DNA of 64,000 nucleotides from Varroa destructor (lineage: Eukaryota > Arthropoda > Arachnida > Mesostigmata > Varroidae): positions 39,597,891 to 39,661,890 of the forward strand of contig NW_019211456.1 in NCBI RefSeq assembly GCF_002443255.2, given 5' to 3'. Positions 38,401 through 50,438 of the stretch are shown in pieces; the first letter of the stretch is position 1; every line of letters begins with the position of its first letter. The position numbers and the translations under genes were made by a program. Below the pieces are notes generated by a model, which was given only the letters and a program-made list of their open reading frames with translations, had not been told where the DNA came from and ran no database searches.

Positions 38401-41400
38401 GTGCGATCAGCTCATCAGCAATTTCGCGTGCGGTAAGTGAAGCGGCTGCCGGCAACTTTGCTGCAGCTGTCGAAAGCCTAGTGACGGCGATCTCAATGAT
38501 CAAATCCTCGAAAGTGGCAAACGACGAACGCTGTAAGATTATCATCGCCAGCCTACAAGACACATTACACGGCATTGAGTCGAAGAGCTATGGGTCGTCT
38601 TCCTCATCTCGCGGCGAAAAACGCGGTCGGTCTCGTTCGCCGTCGAGGGGGGATTCCCGAGCTGAACGGGAGCGAATGGAACGTCGCGAACGGGAACGAA
38701 GGGAAGTCCGAGATTCTCGGGATTCTGGGAGACGCCGAGAACGCTCGCGGTCACGCGAGAGGGATTACGATAGGGAGTACCGCGACAGTGGAAGACAACC
38801 TGAGACCAGAGAGCGCGAACGCGACAGGTCCAGGTCAGTGTATGCACTATGGTACTCTAACTTCGATCTTCAAACTTCAAGTCTAATGTTTAAATCAGAA
38901 TCCACAAGGTGTTGATCCCGTACATATTTATAATAGTTGGGCTCATCGGTCATCAGGTGACCACGAAATTTTCAAGCAAAGCAAAATGTATTACTAACTG
39001 AATAATTTTTATTTCTCTTGTGCTTGTTTTTCGGTTTGTTTGTTTTACGCGGTATTTGTTCTACTCTATATTAAATAGGGAACGCGATCGTTATCACGAT
39101 GACCGGTACTCGTCATCAGGATCCCACCGCGAGAGGGATTACCGGGAGAGGGACCCCGACCGTGAGGAGCAGCGTTACCGAGAAGAACGCGAAAGGGAGA
39201 GGGATAGGGAACGGGATTCACGGGGGGGTGGTAGGGAAGAACGTTCAAGGGACGACAGAGAGGATAGGTACCGCGAAAAAGAGCGAAGTAGCCGACATGA
39301 TGATCGGCGATAAACAAAACCGAAGAAATCGACTTAAACAACTTTAACAACAGCAGTAACACAACAGAAACAGCCAACTCCAGCAGCAGCGGCAGCACCC
39401 ACATCAGCTACAAAGTTCAACGCCAGCCGGAGTTTTAACCCCTACATCCGCGACAACGACGACGCCGACAGCTACGACATCATCAACTACTACAGTAAGA
39501 GTATCTGCAGCAGAAGCTACGACAAAAAAGAAAACGATTTCAGCGTTTACATCAACATTGCAGCAGCAGCAGCAACAACAACAACCACAAGATCGACGAC
39601 AACTGCATCTTGATTGAGTTCAGCTGATATATTATCATCAATATTCAGAAAAAGGAAACAACTTAAAATAAGGGAAAAACGAACGGTAATAGATTTTGAT
39701 TGGTTCGCAAAAAACATGTTGTGGGGTAAATCGCTGCCGCCTTCAACCGATGGATGATCAGGTAATTTTGATGGTTTTGCATTACAACGATGACGGTATT
39801 CGTGATCAGAGCAGCAGGAGTTTCTGCAGACGACTCTCCATTCGCATGTGGGAGACATATCTTGAAGTGGAGTCTCACCTGACGTACAGAGGAAATTTCC
39901 GCGGGTAAAGCTGACCAGCGACTTCAGCATCTGCTTGAGGAAGGATGGCAAATCCTACAGAATTATCTACACTTCAGCAGTAAACAAGGATAAAAAGAAC
40001 GCTACTGTTGTCGACTGGAAGATTCCGACGTACGATCCTACATACCACAAACACGACATACACCGACTTAACGAATACAAACACGCATATATAAGTATAT
40101 ATATATATATATATATTTAAATATATAGACATACATACACATGAATACATTCAAGAACGCCTAACGCGAAGCGTCTCACATTTGATGTTTATTGCTATTA
40201 TTAATAACACAAACTATAACTTTACAGATACGAATACTTATGAATAAGAAAGATCAATAACAACAAGCATCATCACCAATGCTAAATATTTCTTGAAATT
40301 CAAGTATTAGCGTGCTTGAAGCAACGCCAAAACAAAGCAAAACCATATGGAAAGGCTAAAGGCGAACGGAAACGAGGAATAAAGGCAAAATCTATATTAT
40401 CGTCCACTGGTGAAATTGTGTTGTTATATGTCAAGCAGGTTATGCCGAAGCGCCTACAGCTTCAGCATGATCGCCAGGCGATTGTTGACGACCTACTGGC
40501 GTGGCTGTTTTTGAATAGGCAACGTCAAACTCATCGTCTTGTGTTTATCTACTGCTACTACAGAGTGTTCTCAACGACCACTACCATTAATACGCATTCT
40601 ACGAGCAGAGAATATTTTTATTGTTATCTACAATTAACGAGTAATTTGGCTGACCTACTAACTATTGTGCCAACCCAAGAAGATCTACGCGCCAAGTCCT
40701 TCACACCAACGCAGTTCTTCTCTTCTAGGATGAAAACTAACCTGTGGGACGTTACTTCTATATGCTGTACTATGTTGTGTTTTTTTATCTGATTGAAATT
40801 CTGCAAACGTCTGTTTCATAACTGACCAACAATAAGCACACGTAGCTTTGGGAGAAATGCTAGTATAAGGACAGACTATCTTTTTTCTTTCGTTGCGACG
40901 TTTTTAGTAATTCGGCTTTGGTTTAATTTTTCATTATTTTGATATGCATGTGTTGAATCGACTGTATGATAGAAAAGTGTACACGCGCAAAATTTGAAAA
41001 GTTAATTACGTATATTTGGAACATTGTTCTTGCTAATTCGTCGAGGTAGCAGTCATGGCGAAGCGAATAACCATTTGAATATTTATAGGCACATATTACA
41101 GAAGTTGTGTACGAAAGGATGTAGGAAAGTTTAGCTTGCGAGTGTAGCCATCCTACAGTCGTCTGTTTCATTTTGAAAACAGAGCAAGTAAAAATGAAAA
41201 GCAAGTGAAAAAAACTTAAATGAGATCTAAGTGTATTCTAAATGATACCTCGCATGACGATTACTTAACGCAAAATTTGTTAAGAAAGCGGTATCATTGT
41301 CAACAGGGTAGCAGAGGTCTAGAAGCCTCGGAATGAATTATGAGTCAGAGAGCACAACAATGTAAGTATCATAAAACAGCACCAATATCCTATGTAGGGT

Positions 41401-44400
41401 GTGACATAGCAGTTGGCATTGCTAACTCGACAAGCGTGTGTTACTGTGGTGCCTTTAGTCAGGCAAAAACCGAGGACAATGCCGCTTGTATCTGGAATCT
41501 GTAAAGAAGCGGCTGTACTTCAGATGACATCATAAGCATGATATGTACATATTTTGTGCTTCATAAGTTAGTTTAATTTGTCTATTTATACCCCACAGAC
41601 ATTTCCTAGATAGATAGTAGCCAATTTATCTTGTAAATTACGTAGTTAGTATGAGCTACAGCAGGAATGGTAGCTCGAAGATAAAAAAGCTCAACATCAT
41701 ATTATGTCTATGTAGTAGAATACAATATTAACAACAAAGTCTTCAGTTACAATCTGTTACTTTGAAGCGATCAAACACATAGCATTCCTGGTCAGTTGAT
41801 AATTAGAATACTGTACTCCGCGTTGAAAATACGTAGACAAACAGTATTTGAATTATCGCCGACTATCAATTCCTATGAAGTACCTCAACTGTAAAATAGG
41901 TATAAGCTAATAATTTATGTAGATTATTATTCATATTATGTATGACTATATATAAGTGTTTGTACGTTGCCGGCTAAAAACTGAGATTTTCACACGGACC
42001 GGGAAAAAATTTTGCTCATTATGGCCATGAAGTTGCCTTATCTTTGTTGAAAAATGAGCTATTGTGAACATCACGCCATTTTGTAATGGCAAGTTTTGAG
42101 TAGATTGGAAAAATAAGTTGGATATCCGATTCTCTCAGTTTTCAGCCGACCACGCTTAGGATTCGCATTTCTTTGTTTAGGATTTCGCCTTCATATTTCT
42201 TTGTTTACTTTTTTGATGCTTTTGGATATTTATTGCAGCGAGAAATTATGAATAGCCAGTACTTAAGATGTGGGAAACGATCACAGATCTCTGGTTGTTG
42301 AGCACTATTTGCTGGCACCTTTTAGGCGAAGTCCCTTGGAGTAATTTCTACACGAAGTTGTATGTCGTTAGGCCGCGCATCATTTGTTATACGTGCCGTA
42401 TTCGACACGTAATAACATATATTGACTGTATTCTTTGTTTTTCATCATTTTATTGTGCCAAGCAAATTTGTTCTAGCCAAATTGTATACATATATACCCT
42501 TGGAGATAATTGGGTATTCATTCAGAGACCATAAATGAATAGTCACGGTATCCCAGGTATGCAATGACTTATCTAAATGTACATATGACGACTTCGATGT
42601 AACATTTGATTTACCTGCGTGACCTTTACGCAGTTAAACGAGTGTGCCACCGCTCTTAATGAGTAAATGTGACATTGCCAAGATGGCTTATAGGATTGAC
42701 CTCTGTATTAAAAGAAAGATCAGAAGTTCGGGGGCTAAATAGCCATTCAGCCACAAGTTTCACTTTCGGCCTACTCACTCATTAAGCTCATTAAGTAATC
42801 TTGATGGTATCAAATAATAATGATTAAAAAGAAAATCTGCTTTCATTGGCAGTTAATTAGTAGCGACCCTGTATGATGCAACGCGCGGTACGCAAAAGCA
42901 AGTGTACATAGTAATTATAACAAATACAGGTGAGCGGGGTTTGCCATTTCTTATACACTGCTGATAAAAAGAAACGTCAACGGCCCGATATTGCTTCTCT
43001 CGAAAGTGTATCCGGGATGATCTCAAAATGATATCGCTGTTAATAACAAAGGGTATTGTCGGTTAATGACAGAAGGACAACGGATGTGGTTCTGCTATCT
43101 GAATGCTTTCCGGAAAGCCATCAGAGAATATGGGTGAAAAAGTGCGCTAGAGTTGGAGGATACGAATGGAAACTATATAAGGCTTTGATGATTAGTTCTG
43201 GTTCACAATATAGCGTGAAATAGCGTGAACACAATATAGTAAAGTCTTTCTGTCAACGACATTCTTTGGTTTCCAAAGAGGCAAAAGCACAAAAAAGGGT
43301 CAACACAACAAGACAACTGTATCATCCAATGACGTGCTGTGATATTGCAATAATAAATATTGCCAAGTGTCACTTTGATTTATACCTTTACGTAAAAAGG
43401 GTACGAGCTGTCTGATAGGTGCTCTTCCAGCAGAACGTTTTGATGATAAAAGCTAATCAAATTTAGGCAGAAAAATTCCATCACTATGATCGACTGTGGC
43501 TTACGAGTAATCAGAATAACTATATTCGAGATCACAGGATGAATTCTCACCGTATAAAGTAGGTATACACCATAGCATATTGTAGCTGATTATAGCAACT
43601 ATTTATCTTCGGAAATGTTATAGGTACTAATGAGTTTGATGCTTCGAAACTGAAGTTGTAAGTAGCAATAGTCGCAGCTGGAAGCAGGCTTGCTTTTCAT
43701 CCAAATATTAATGTTATTAATCTATGAAGCTAACTTCATAATTTCAGGATCTGGTGAACAGCTTCCATGACGTCCGGAGTCCACTTAATGTCTTCCATTA
43801 GCTGGCTTTTATCAAAATGATCTGGTCAAAAGGGAATCGCCATCTCGTCTCCAATTCGAATCTCGAAATTCATATGTTGAAGTTCCTATGATATGGATTT
43901 CGAGCTTGCCTCTAAAATTAATGCAGTTATATTTGACTAAACCCATGTCGAGTTAACTCGTATGGCACTGCTTCGAAGGGTGCGCCTGATGTAGAAGTTG
44001 TAGCCAAAAAAGATGTCCAAAAATGTGTTAGAAATCAATTATATTAGGAAGAATTTACCAATTCAAAATTCGCTCACATATGAAGGATGAGCGCATTAAA
44101 ATCCTAATGCAATTGACTTGTTATTTTTTCGCACTTCACTTCATCAAGCAGATTTCACTGTGGCTACCTTTACAAAACTCCCACATTTAATGATTTACTG
44201 TTACTGCTTAATACTTTTGGTGAACCCAAGCTTTTTAATTCTGTTACGCAAATAGGGACACTGTAAATCATTTTAAAAAACTGGATGACCTGATAACGTT
44301 TTCTCAATAATGTTTTTATAGATAATTAGATACAAGAATTCATTGCTGAACAAGATTGTGTAGACTACTGAGGTGATAAATCAAGGGTTAAGAATGCAGC

Positions 44401-47400
44401 CTCAGGGCCATAAGTAGTTACATATAGACTGATATTTTTTATTTTAAACGAAAAATCTATGAAAGTCAAACTAAGGTCAAATAACATAGTATACAATATA
44501 CGTTGTTTAATTATCACATAGGAACATTTTGTGCAGGCAGCCAAGTGCTTCTAATAGAGTGGGAATCTTACAAGTTGTGGCCATTTTCAGTAAGGTTTAA
44601 AAATGAAGGCTATAAGTTTAGCGGTGTCTATAAACTGATTTTCGAGGACGATTTCTTTATGCTGATTCAACAGTGGAAGTGTTGTAAATAGTATGTTTAC
44701 GATGGGATGGTGACTGACAATGAAGAAATACAAGACAATTTGTGGTAGTTTCTTCCATCTAACGCTGCTTCAGACGTAGGACGTTTAAGAGCATCGCGTA
44801 TGTTGTATACACAAGAAGTACATAGACTCTTAGCTTCAGGTCAATTGCTGCTGAGTACACCAAAGGCCTTAGGAAATTCCAATGCTTGAGATAATCCCAG
44901 GCATATCACTTTACTGGTGTCACGTCTCTTGTCGAAGACCGCGTACAATTGAAGTTCAAAGCGGAGCGCAGGATACTGGACAACTACAACAATTTTGTAA
45001 AATAAATAAATTGAAATTATCGTATTGGCGTTGTAAATCATCAATAATTATTTACTCTGAACCAAACAGTTACAAGAGAGACACCAATGTTAGTCCACAA
45101 CACAAAAACGATCAATAAGAATATTTATTGGAGGTTCTTAAGAAACTAAAACATAACTAGAGTTTCGGTGGTAAAATCTCTGTGATTTTCATCAAGGTAT
45201 AAAGATGAACTGAGACGTGTGAATTTTGATATTTTTTTGAATGCAAACTACATTATGTGCATTGAGACTGCAATGATTTTTAGGTAAGTTGACACCTTTG
45301 TAAAAATTCACGTGAAAAACCACCCCTACTACGGTGTTGGAGTATATGTTGTATCACAATTCGTACTGCGTAGTGCCCTAATGGATTTTTCACTTAACTC
45401 ACTTATTACTGTTCAAGCGACTTTACCAAGGTAAATTTAAAGCGCTGGTGGGCTGCTAATTGTACATAATATATTCCCGTGATAATTTCAGGAGTTCGAC
45501 GTGGGTGATCAAACGGTTGTCCATGCTGTCAAGCATCATAAATCACCAACAGCGAGTCGACAGACTTCCATAAGCATTCCTGAATTTAGTGCCGAAACGA
45601 CCTGTCCCCTGTCCAACTCTATTATAAAGTTGCAGCTTACGGACAAGGATCGGAAGAGTCTGGGCACTACTGTTGGTAAATACTGGGTATCTGTAATTTC
45701 ACAACCTTATGGGCGACTAGACCAAGTTCGACGGTTCTGACAATTATCTTTTATTCAATTCTTTTTCTTTATAAATACATATAAAAATATAATATTTTGC
45801 ACTCGTATTTTGAAACCTGAAGTTCAGAGAAAATTGCGATAAAAGTTTTTAAGAGAAGTCTAATTTTTACTTGAAGGAACGCCTGCAGGTTACGCTTTTA
45901 ATTTAGGATTCACATCGATGTAATATGTTTTCTTAGTTTTTTTCTTTCTTGTTTTAAAATAGATATCACAATCTATATGTTTTTATTTATTATGTTATTT
46001 CAAAAAAGAAAGCCAAATAATTACACACATGTACAGCTTTCAAAACATTAAAATTTGGTGTCTCGTAGGGTTGCGAAATGCTGCAGTCTTTTTTTAAAAG
46101 GCTACCTGAGAACAACAAAAAATAGATTTTGAGATTGTCGTATCTATCTTTCATTTTACCTTCCTCCAAAGAAACGGTCCCGTATTAATAGAGCTCAACT
46201 GATTGTTTGCAAGTGAATCGCCACACTAGTTGTGTGTTAAGACCGACCATTAATTTAGAAAGATTTTCTTAGCAAGCGCAGCTGTAGCTTAGGAACTTTT
46301 TTCTTTTTGGGGTCATCCGTTTTATTTCATTTGACTTGCAAAAACGGGCCTGCAACCAAACGATGGCTACGTGTATTCAAATACGCTGTTTTACGTATAC
46401 AATAGCCCCACGTCACAGAATTACTCCGCACTCACAAATCGTAGATTGAAAAACTAAGTTTACTGATTTTTTAAACCCGAGCCCTGGAGTCCGAGCCTCA
46501 TTGTTCCAGAATAATAGTTTTAAGTTGAGACTAACAGTGAAAAAACTGTTATCAGGCAAAATGTCTTAGTAAATTATGAGTAGCCGCACCTTGCACGATT
46601 TGGCTTATTAATTTAAGCCTTGTGATGCAGCACATTAATTTTAAAGAAAAGATGATCTTATAAACAAAGCAAGATCTCCTACTGAATTAGATAATTCAGG
46701 ATATATCAAGTACGTATCGAACGCCTTGACTGAGGCCTTCTAGTTTGCAACATGTCTAATTTGGTCTTCCTCATACTATATAGATGTTCAACGCATCCAC
46801 TTCTTCGTCTATTGTATGCAACCATGCGCTCAGTTGTGTCCGGGGAAGTTACGAGTCCGGTGTGCCACGTGTCAACAGGGAACACTCCTGCTTCTACAAG
46901 ACCCATCATGCTGGGACGATGTCCTGGTTAAAGGACGAATCAATGGCACGTAAGTAGAATTAGCTTTGTTTACTTTGCGAACAATAACCCAAGTACAGTC
47001 TACATCAGGATGACTGGTGGTTGTTCATACTACCGTGAATTAAATGAAACAAATAATGTCTGCGTAGATTTAAGTGGAGTACACTGTCGTAAAAGAACCA
47101 TGCATATGGAAAAAAAAAGCACGAGTTCAATGTGGGTTTGTTTGTTTTTGGAATTGGATTCATAAAACAGCTGCCAAAACGAGGGGTGCTCAGGACGAGA
47201 AGCGGAGTTCTTTTTTAAATGTTCTGCTCACACACCGAACCCAGAAACCGCGGCACCGTTAGAACACGTAAAGAATAATTTCCAAGAGGTTCCTTGTATT
47301 GCGTGTCAGGATGTCAGGTGGGTTTCTGATTTTTATCTGTTTAGAACATTCAGGTGTATGAGTTTTTCATAAAATCTGGTCTATATCGGGCAGATAGCCA

Positions 47401-50170
47401 ATTTAAACTGTATCTGACTTATTCTCCGTCGATTAGTAGTAGAGTAACACGAACAATTGCTAATTATTTGTTTCACCGTAACTAAACAAACGAGAGTGTT
47501 AAGCAATTAACGTTAAGTATGACATTGAATAAGTTTTTCCTCTATAATCGATAGGTTAGTGAGAACGCGCTAATTGTAGGAACACGTAGCGGGCACACCT
47601 AGGTTCAAATCTGGGCGTGGACGCAGTCGTATATGCTCGGACTCAGTGATATAATGTCTCACGGCAGTTCCGAACGAAAAACTCGAAACATTTAGCCAGG
47701 TCTTAAGATCTTAAGTCAAGTAAACGCGTGTTTAGCCTGTTTTTGAATTTCGTTCGCTGCGTTCAGTTCATGAAGTTTATTAATGTTAATACGTATGATA
47801 CCTGAAAACTTCATTCTACTCCTTCTTTTGTCGCTCTTTTGGTGCTCTCCTAACGTTTAGCCTTTCAACTTTTTTTTATAGTCAAATTGTCGTGGTATTT
47901 CCGTGTGAGTCATCACATGTCATATGTGTTGAATGCTTTGTAAACTATTGTACGTCACGTCTTAACGAACGTAAATTCGTTCAGACTGAGGAACTGGGAT
48001 ATACCATTGCCTGTCCAGTAAATTGCCGCAATTCATTCATAAAAGATCCGCACCACTTCCGTATTCTCGGTGCCCAACAATATGACAGGTAAGTTTGTGT
48101 TTTGAACTGAAAAACAAGAGTTTATAGTACTGTACTACTGTGTAGTGATCTAATAACCGCACACAGTAGAACCTTTTTGTGTTTCAACACACATTTTTTT
48201 GGCTAATCTCTTTGAGTTAAGTCATTTTAGACTGCCTTGTATGTAAGTAAAATAAGAGGGCTTCCTATAGTATATTTTTTAGTACTTTTTAATTTAAATG
48301 TGTCAAGACGCTCCATCACTTCTTCATACTTATATAGCGGTCAGTTTATGGGTACGCAAATTCACTTTGTACGAACATCCTTTCCTAATAATATAACAGT
48401 GCATATCTTACACTGAGAGAAAAAATACTGATCATTTTTTTAGTTCTTTTTTAGCTGGCTTTAAAGTTACATATCTTATGTAGTGTGAATCACGTTGCAT
48501 TGCTGTCACTTGAAAGCTGAGGCTTGAGAGCAGTAGATATGCTAAATTTGTTGGAATGCCTTTTTATCAGACTTTAGCTTAAGTTAAGCACTTTGAAAAT
48601 TCGTGAAATTTTTGCGAAAATTTGTTTTACTACACAATGTTCTCACAATAAAAAAGGAAATGCACCTAGGCCGATAAAATTCTATGCTGTGCTTGTCAAG
48701 ACGCGTTATCGATAGAAACGGCTCAAAGATGGTCTTGTCGCTTTCTCTCTAAAAATATCAGTGTAAAATACGCTCCTCGAAATAGTCAACCAATTACAAA
48801 ATAAATTGCCGCAATTATTGCGAGTGTTAAGCAAGACCATCACGTGAGTAGCCAAAATAGTGTAGTCTACCACCACTAAACAGCTTTTATTTAAACAACA
48901 ATTTAAAAAAGTTAGCTACAAAAAGGTCAGTGTTTGAATTGATTATAGGTAATGCAAAATTGATCACATACGATAACAATGCGCAAATAAAAAAGTGTTC
49001 CACAATCTGTGGTGAAATCCGGACTAATGCGAAAGCCTGTTTTGAGGTACCAGAAAGGCCGAAATATATGCGGTGTAAAAGAAAAACCTATTGTTGCCTG
49101 TCATTGCTCGCTCATGGTTTGCCCACTCACGTTTACAGATTGGTCGCTTGCATAATTTACTGAACAAATTTGAAGCGTGTATTCAAAGAGTATTTTCCAA
49201 TTGTTGGGTACTTTTTAGGTACCAACGGTTTGCGACGGAAGACTTCATTTTGAAGGCAGGTGGAATATTCTGTCCTTGGCCTGGATGCGGTGCTGGCATT
49301 CTTCTTGACGAAACAATGTCGCGTTGCAACAAAATCACTTGCTCTCGTATCGAAGGACAAGGCTGTGGAGTAGGTGTATTCTTCAACAAAACTTTCGACC
49401 AAAATACGCACACTCTAATTTATCTGCTTTGTAGATATTCGTTAAGCAAACACGTAATTAAGATCATTATCTAATGAAAATCTTTGCTCAAACTTTTCTG
49501 ATCTAGCTAAAGCTGCTATAAGTTTTATGTTCTTTAGTTTGTGTTCTGCCGAGACTGTCTTCAAGGAGCCCATATAGGGCCATGTCAGGAAGAAGATTTA
49601 GCGGAAAAGGATTTAACATTAGCAATACAACGCGAGGCTGGTCCCGGTGGCAGTGAAAGTATATTTCGGGTAGATGAGGAAAGGGCAAACCGTTCGCGTT
49701 GGGACAAATCATCTCGCTTAACAATTAAGGGCACTACGAAGCCATGTCCAAAGTGCAGGACTCCCACGGAACGGTCCGGTAAGGACAACGTGTTTTGGTT
49801 TCATTTAAGTAATGGCTCATATATATGTATATGTATATGATACTCATATATAGATATGAAACTCAGGTGCTGACATTTTTTAAGTTTTTAAGTTGATCAT
49901 TATCAACATTAATCTTTATCTAACCATCATCTTGAGCTCTCAGACAGCACATTCTGGCAATAGTCATGCCAGAACCTACTTCTGGAAACGCCTTCTCATT
50001 TTCCCACACGTTTCTTGTTAACTAAATTCGTCCGATTTAACAGCGATCATTTTTCCTATACTGCAGGAGGCTGTATGCATATGCAGTGTGGTCGATGCGA
50101 TTTGGAGTGGTGTTGGATCTGTCAGACCGAATGGACCCGAGATTGCCAGGGAGCGCACTGGTTTGGTTGA
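33000..50170 (+). CDS. park: E3 ubiquitin ligase parkin, 8 coding exons
   Basis: Parkin is an RBR ubiquitin ligase recruited and activated by PINK1 on damaged mitochondria to drive mitophagy. Eight exons (33000-33272, 45492-45675, 46784-46949, 47171-47317, 47882-48088, 49219-49369, 49538-49778, 50067-50170) join in consistent phase to 491 codons, 490 residues; fly is 482 and human 465. Order: Ubl (about 35-105), RING0 (about 155-225), RING1, IBR, repressor helix with Trp431, RING2. The catalytic triad C459-H461-E470 lies in GGCMHM...DLEWCW. The C-terminus HWFG is as in flies. The residue aligned to human Ser65, the PINK1 site, is Thr99. The first 25 residues form a hydrophobic extension before the Ubl. 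Intron 1 (12.2 kb) contains CPSF6. An acceptor-like AG at 32959-32960 suggests a 5' UTR exon upstream. Confidence 0.93.
33273..34019. other. Start of parkin intron 1
   Basis: Non-coding. Contains an alternating purine-pyrimidine palindrome AGCGCGCGCGCGCT at 33667-33680. Confidence 0.5.
34268..34328 (+). repeat. Truncated tRNA-like motif
   Basis: GCTCAGTGGCAGAGC (34283-34297) is a perfect D-arm: 4-bp stem GCTC/GAGC, 7-base loop. A TTCGAGG T-loop-like string follows only about 18 bases later, too close for a complete tRNA. Relic or coincidence. Confidence 0.2.
34938..34970 (+). repeat. (CTG)11 repeat in the CPSF6 5' UTR region
   Basis: Eleven CTG units, preceded by interrupted CTA/CTG units, end 28 bases before the CPSF6 ATG. 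Within the mRNA this would form a CUG hairpin next to the start codon. Confidence 0.9.
34999..35266 (+). CDS. CPSF6: CPSF6 exon 1
   Basis: ATG in GTAAGATGGCC context. Encodes the acidic N-terminus with IDLYAD and [10 protein letters not shown], as in vertebrate CPSF6, and the first RRM strand KRVAMYI. Phase 1 donor GTGAGT. Confidence 0.93.
34999..39313 (+). CDS. CPSF6: Cleavage factor Im 68-kDa subunit (CPSF6), 4 coding exons
   Basis: CPSF6 is the large subunit of nuclear cleavage factor Im. With CFIm25 it binds UGUA upstream of poly(A) sites and steers 3'-end choice. Exons 34999-35266, 36891-37138, 37359-38833 and 39079-39313 join in phase to 742 codons (741 residues; human about 551). Order: acidic start [14 protein letters not shown] (about 82-165) with LTWWTTD and [14 protein letters not shown], a Gly-rich repeat domain with 18 FR units (about 205-360), and a Pro-rich segment (about 375-503). 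Then comes the conserved block [19 protein letters not shown] to HGIESKSYG (about 508-585), and an Arg-Asp/Glu/Ser tail. The extra length comes mostly from the Gly-FR repeats and the RD/RE tail. The gene lies wholly within parkin intron 1 on the same strand. Confidence 0.95.
35267..36890 (+). other. CPSF6 intron 1
   Basis: Contains a (TA)n tract at 35407-35446 and a nine- or ten-G run near 35749-35758. No gene is seen. Confidence 0.6.
35407..35446. repeat. (TA)n microsatellite
   Basis: About 20 TA units within CPSF6 intron 1. Confidence 0.95.
36891..37138 (+). CDS. CPSF6: CPSF6 exon 2 (RRM)
   Basis: After CTGCAG. Contains NLTWWTTD, the helix and RNP-like strand, and [13 protein letters not shown], closely matching human CPSF6. 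Donor GTGGGT, phase 0. Confidence 0.95.
37359..38833 (+). CDS. CPSF6: CPSF6 exon 3 (Gly-FR repeats, Pro-rich, conserved core)
   Basis: A 1475-base exon after TTCTACAG. It carries the repeat domain (about 37455-37930), the proline-rich stretch, the conserved core and the start of the Arg-rich tail. Long minus-strand ORFs over it are composition shadows. Confidence 0.93.
39079..39313 (+). CDS. CPSF6: CPSF6 exon 4 (RD/RE tail and stop)
   Basis: After TTAAATAG. Encodes RERDR/SRGG-type repeats and ends HDDRR then TAA. Phase 2 join restores an Arg codon. Confidence 0.85.
39314..40383 (+). other. Likely CPSF6 3' UTR
   Basis: Contains CAG/CAA-rich stretches (39370-39400, 39560-39590) and a TA tract at 40098-40120. 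An AATAAA at 40378-40383 could be the poly(A) signal. No supported ORF. Confidence 0.4.
40378..40383 (+). terminator. Candidate CPSF6 poly(A) signal
   Basis: AATAAA about 1.07 kb after the CPSF6 stop, inside parkin intron 1. Use here would end CPSF6 while parkin must ignore it. Confidence 0.35.
40384..45491. other. Rest of parkin intron 1
   Basis: About 5 kb of AT-rich non-coding sequence. Short direct repeats (CACAATATAG and ATAGCGTGAA, each twice) lie at 43204-43240. No gene is supported. Confidence 0.5.
45492..45675 (+). CDS. park: Parkin exon 2 (end of Ubl and linker)
   Basis: After [19 protein letters not shown] completes the Ubl and aligns to DLDQQSIVHIV of human parkin, placing Thr at the Ser65 site. 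The rest is the poorly conserved linker; phase 1 donor GTAAAT. Confidence 0.88.
46784..46949 (+). CDS. park: Parkin exon 3 (RING0)
   Basis: FFVYC, then [15 protein letters not shown], and SCWDDVL match the unique parkin domain (RING0) closely. Acceptor TATATAG, donor GTAAGT. Confidence 0.92.
47171..47317 (+). CDS. park: Parkin exon 4 (end of RING0, start of RING1)
   Basis: AEFFFKC and VPCIACQDV are parkin signatures. Acceptor AAACAG; donor GTGGGT; phases agree with both neighbours. Confidence 0.92.
47548..47622 (+). repeat. tRNA-like motif within parkin intron 4
   Basis: TAGGTTAGTGAGAACGC (A-box-like) is followed by AGGTTCAAATCTG (B-box-like). Stems are poor; it fits a decayed tRNA-derived SINE. 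Confidence 0.25.
47882..48088 (+). CDS. park: Parkin exon 5 (RING1)
   Basis: [15 protein letters not shown] and [10 protein letters not shown] give the RING1 zinc ligands. The exon ends in an Arg codon split by the intron. Confidence 0.95.
48089..49218. other. Parkin intron 5
   Basis: No second gene or exon is seen in this 1.1-kb intron. ORFs near 48930-49160 are unsupported. Confidence 0.6.
49219..49369 (+). CDS. park: Parkin exon 6 (IBR)
   Basis: [20 protein letters not shown] and PGCGAGILL match the RING1-IBR border. The exon ends after GQGCG before GTAGGT. Confidence 0.93.
49538..49778 (+). CDS. park: Parkin exon 7 (end of IBR, repressor element, start of RING2)
   Basis: [10 protein letters not shown] completes the [11 protein letters not shown] carries the repressor-element Trp. 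[14 protein letters not shown] starts RING2. Donor GTAAGG, phase 1. Confidence 0.95.
50067..50170 (+). CDS. park: Parkin exon 8 (RING2 catalytic centre and C-terminus)
   Basis: After CTGCAG. Contains the catalytic Cys in GGCMHM, the His two residues on, Glu in DLEWCW, and the final GAHWFG plus TGA. The spacing CGRC between two zinc ligands is two residues shorter than CPQPQC in human. Confidence 0.96.
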
Positions 50171-50432
50171 GTGCTTAAATGACACTAAACCTATTACATT
50201 TTTTGGAGATTGGGCCGTCTATTAAAGAATATTGGTACTCCAAAAAAAATTTGATATTTTGGCGACTTTCATTTTATTGGATTCAGGGTACCAATAACCT
50301 CTTCAAGTGAAAGAGTCTTAAGCAGTGTCTATTCTATAAACAGAGGTTGTAAAACATGCAAAAGTCAGTATTGTCCCAGCATAGCTTGTTTTACGCATTC
50401 AATGATGTTGTTAGTAATTATGAGAGCAAAAG

Positions 50433-50438
50433 AATAAA
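50433..50438 (+). terminator. Candidate parkin poly(A) signal
   Basis: AATAAA about 260 bases after the stop codon, the first on this strand after the gene. Confidence 0.45.
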
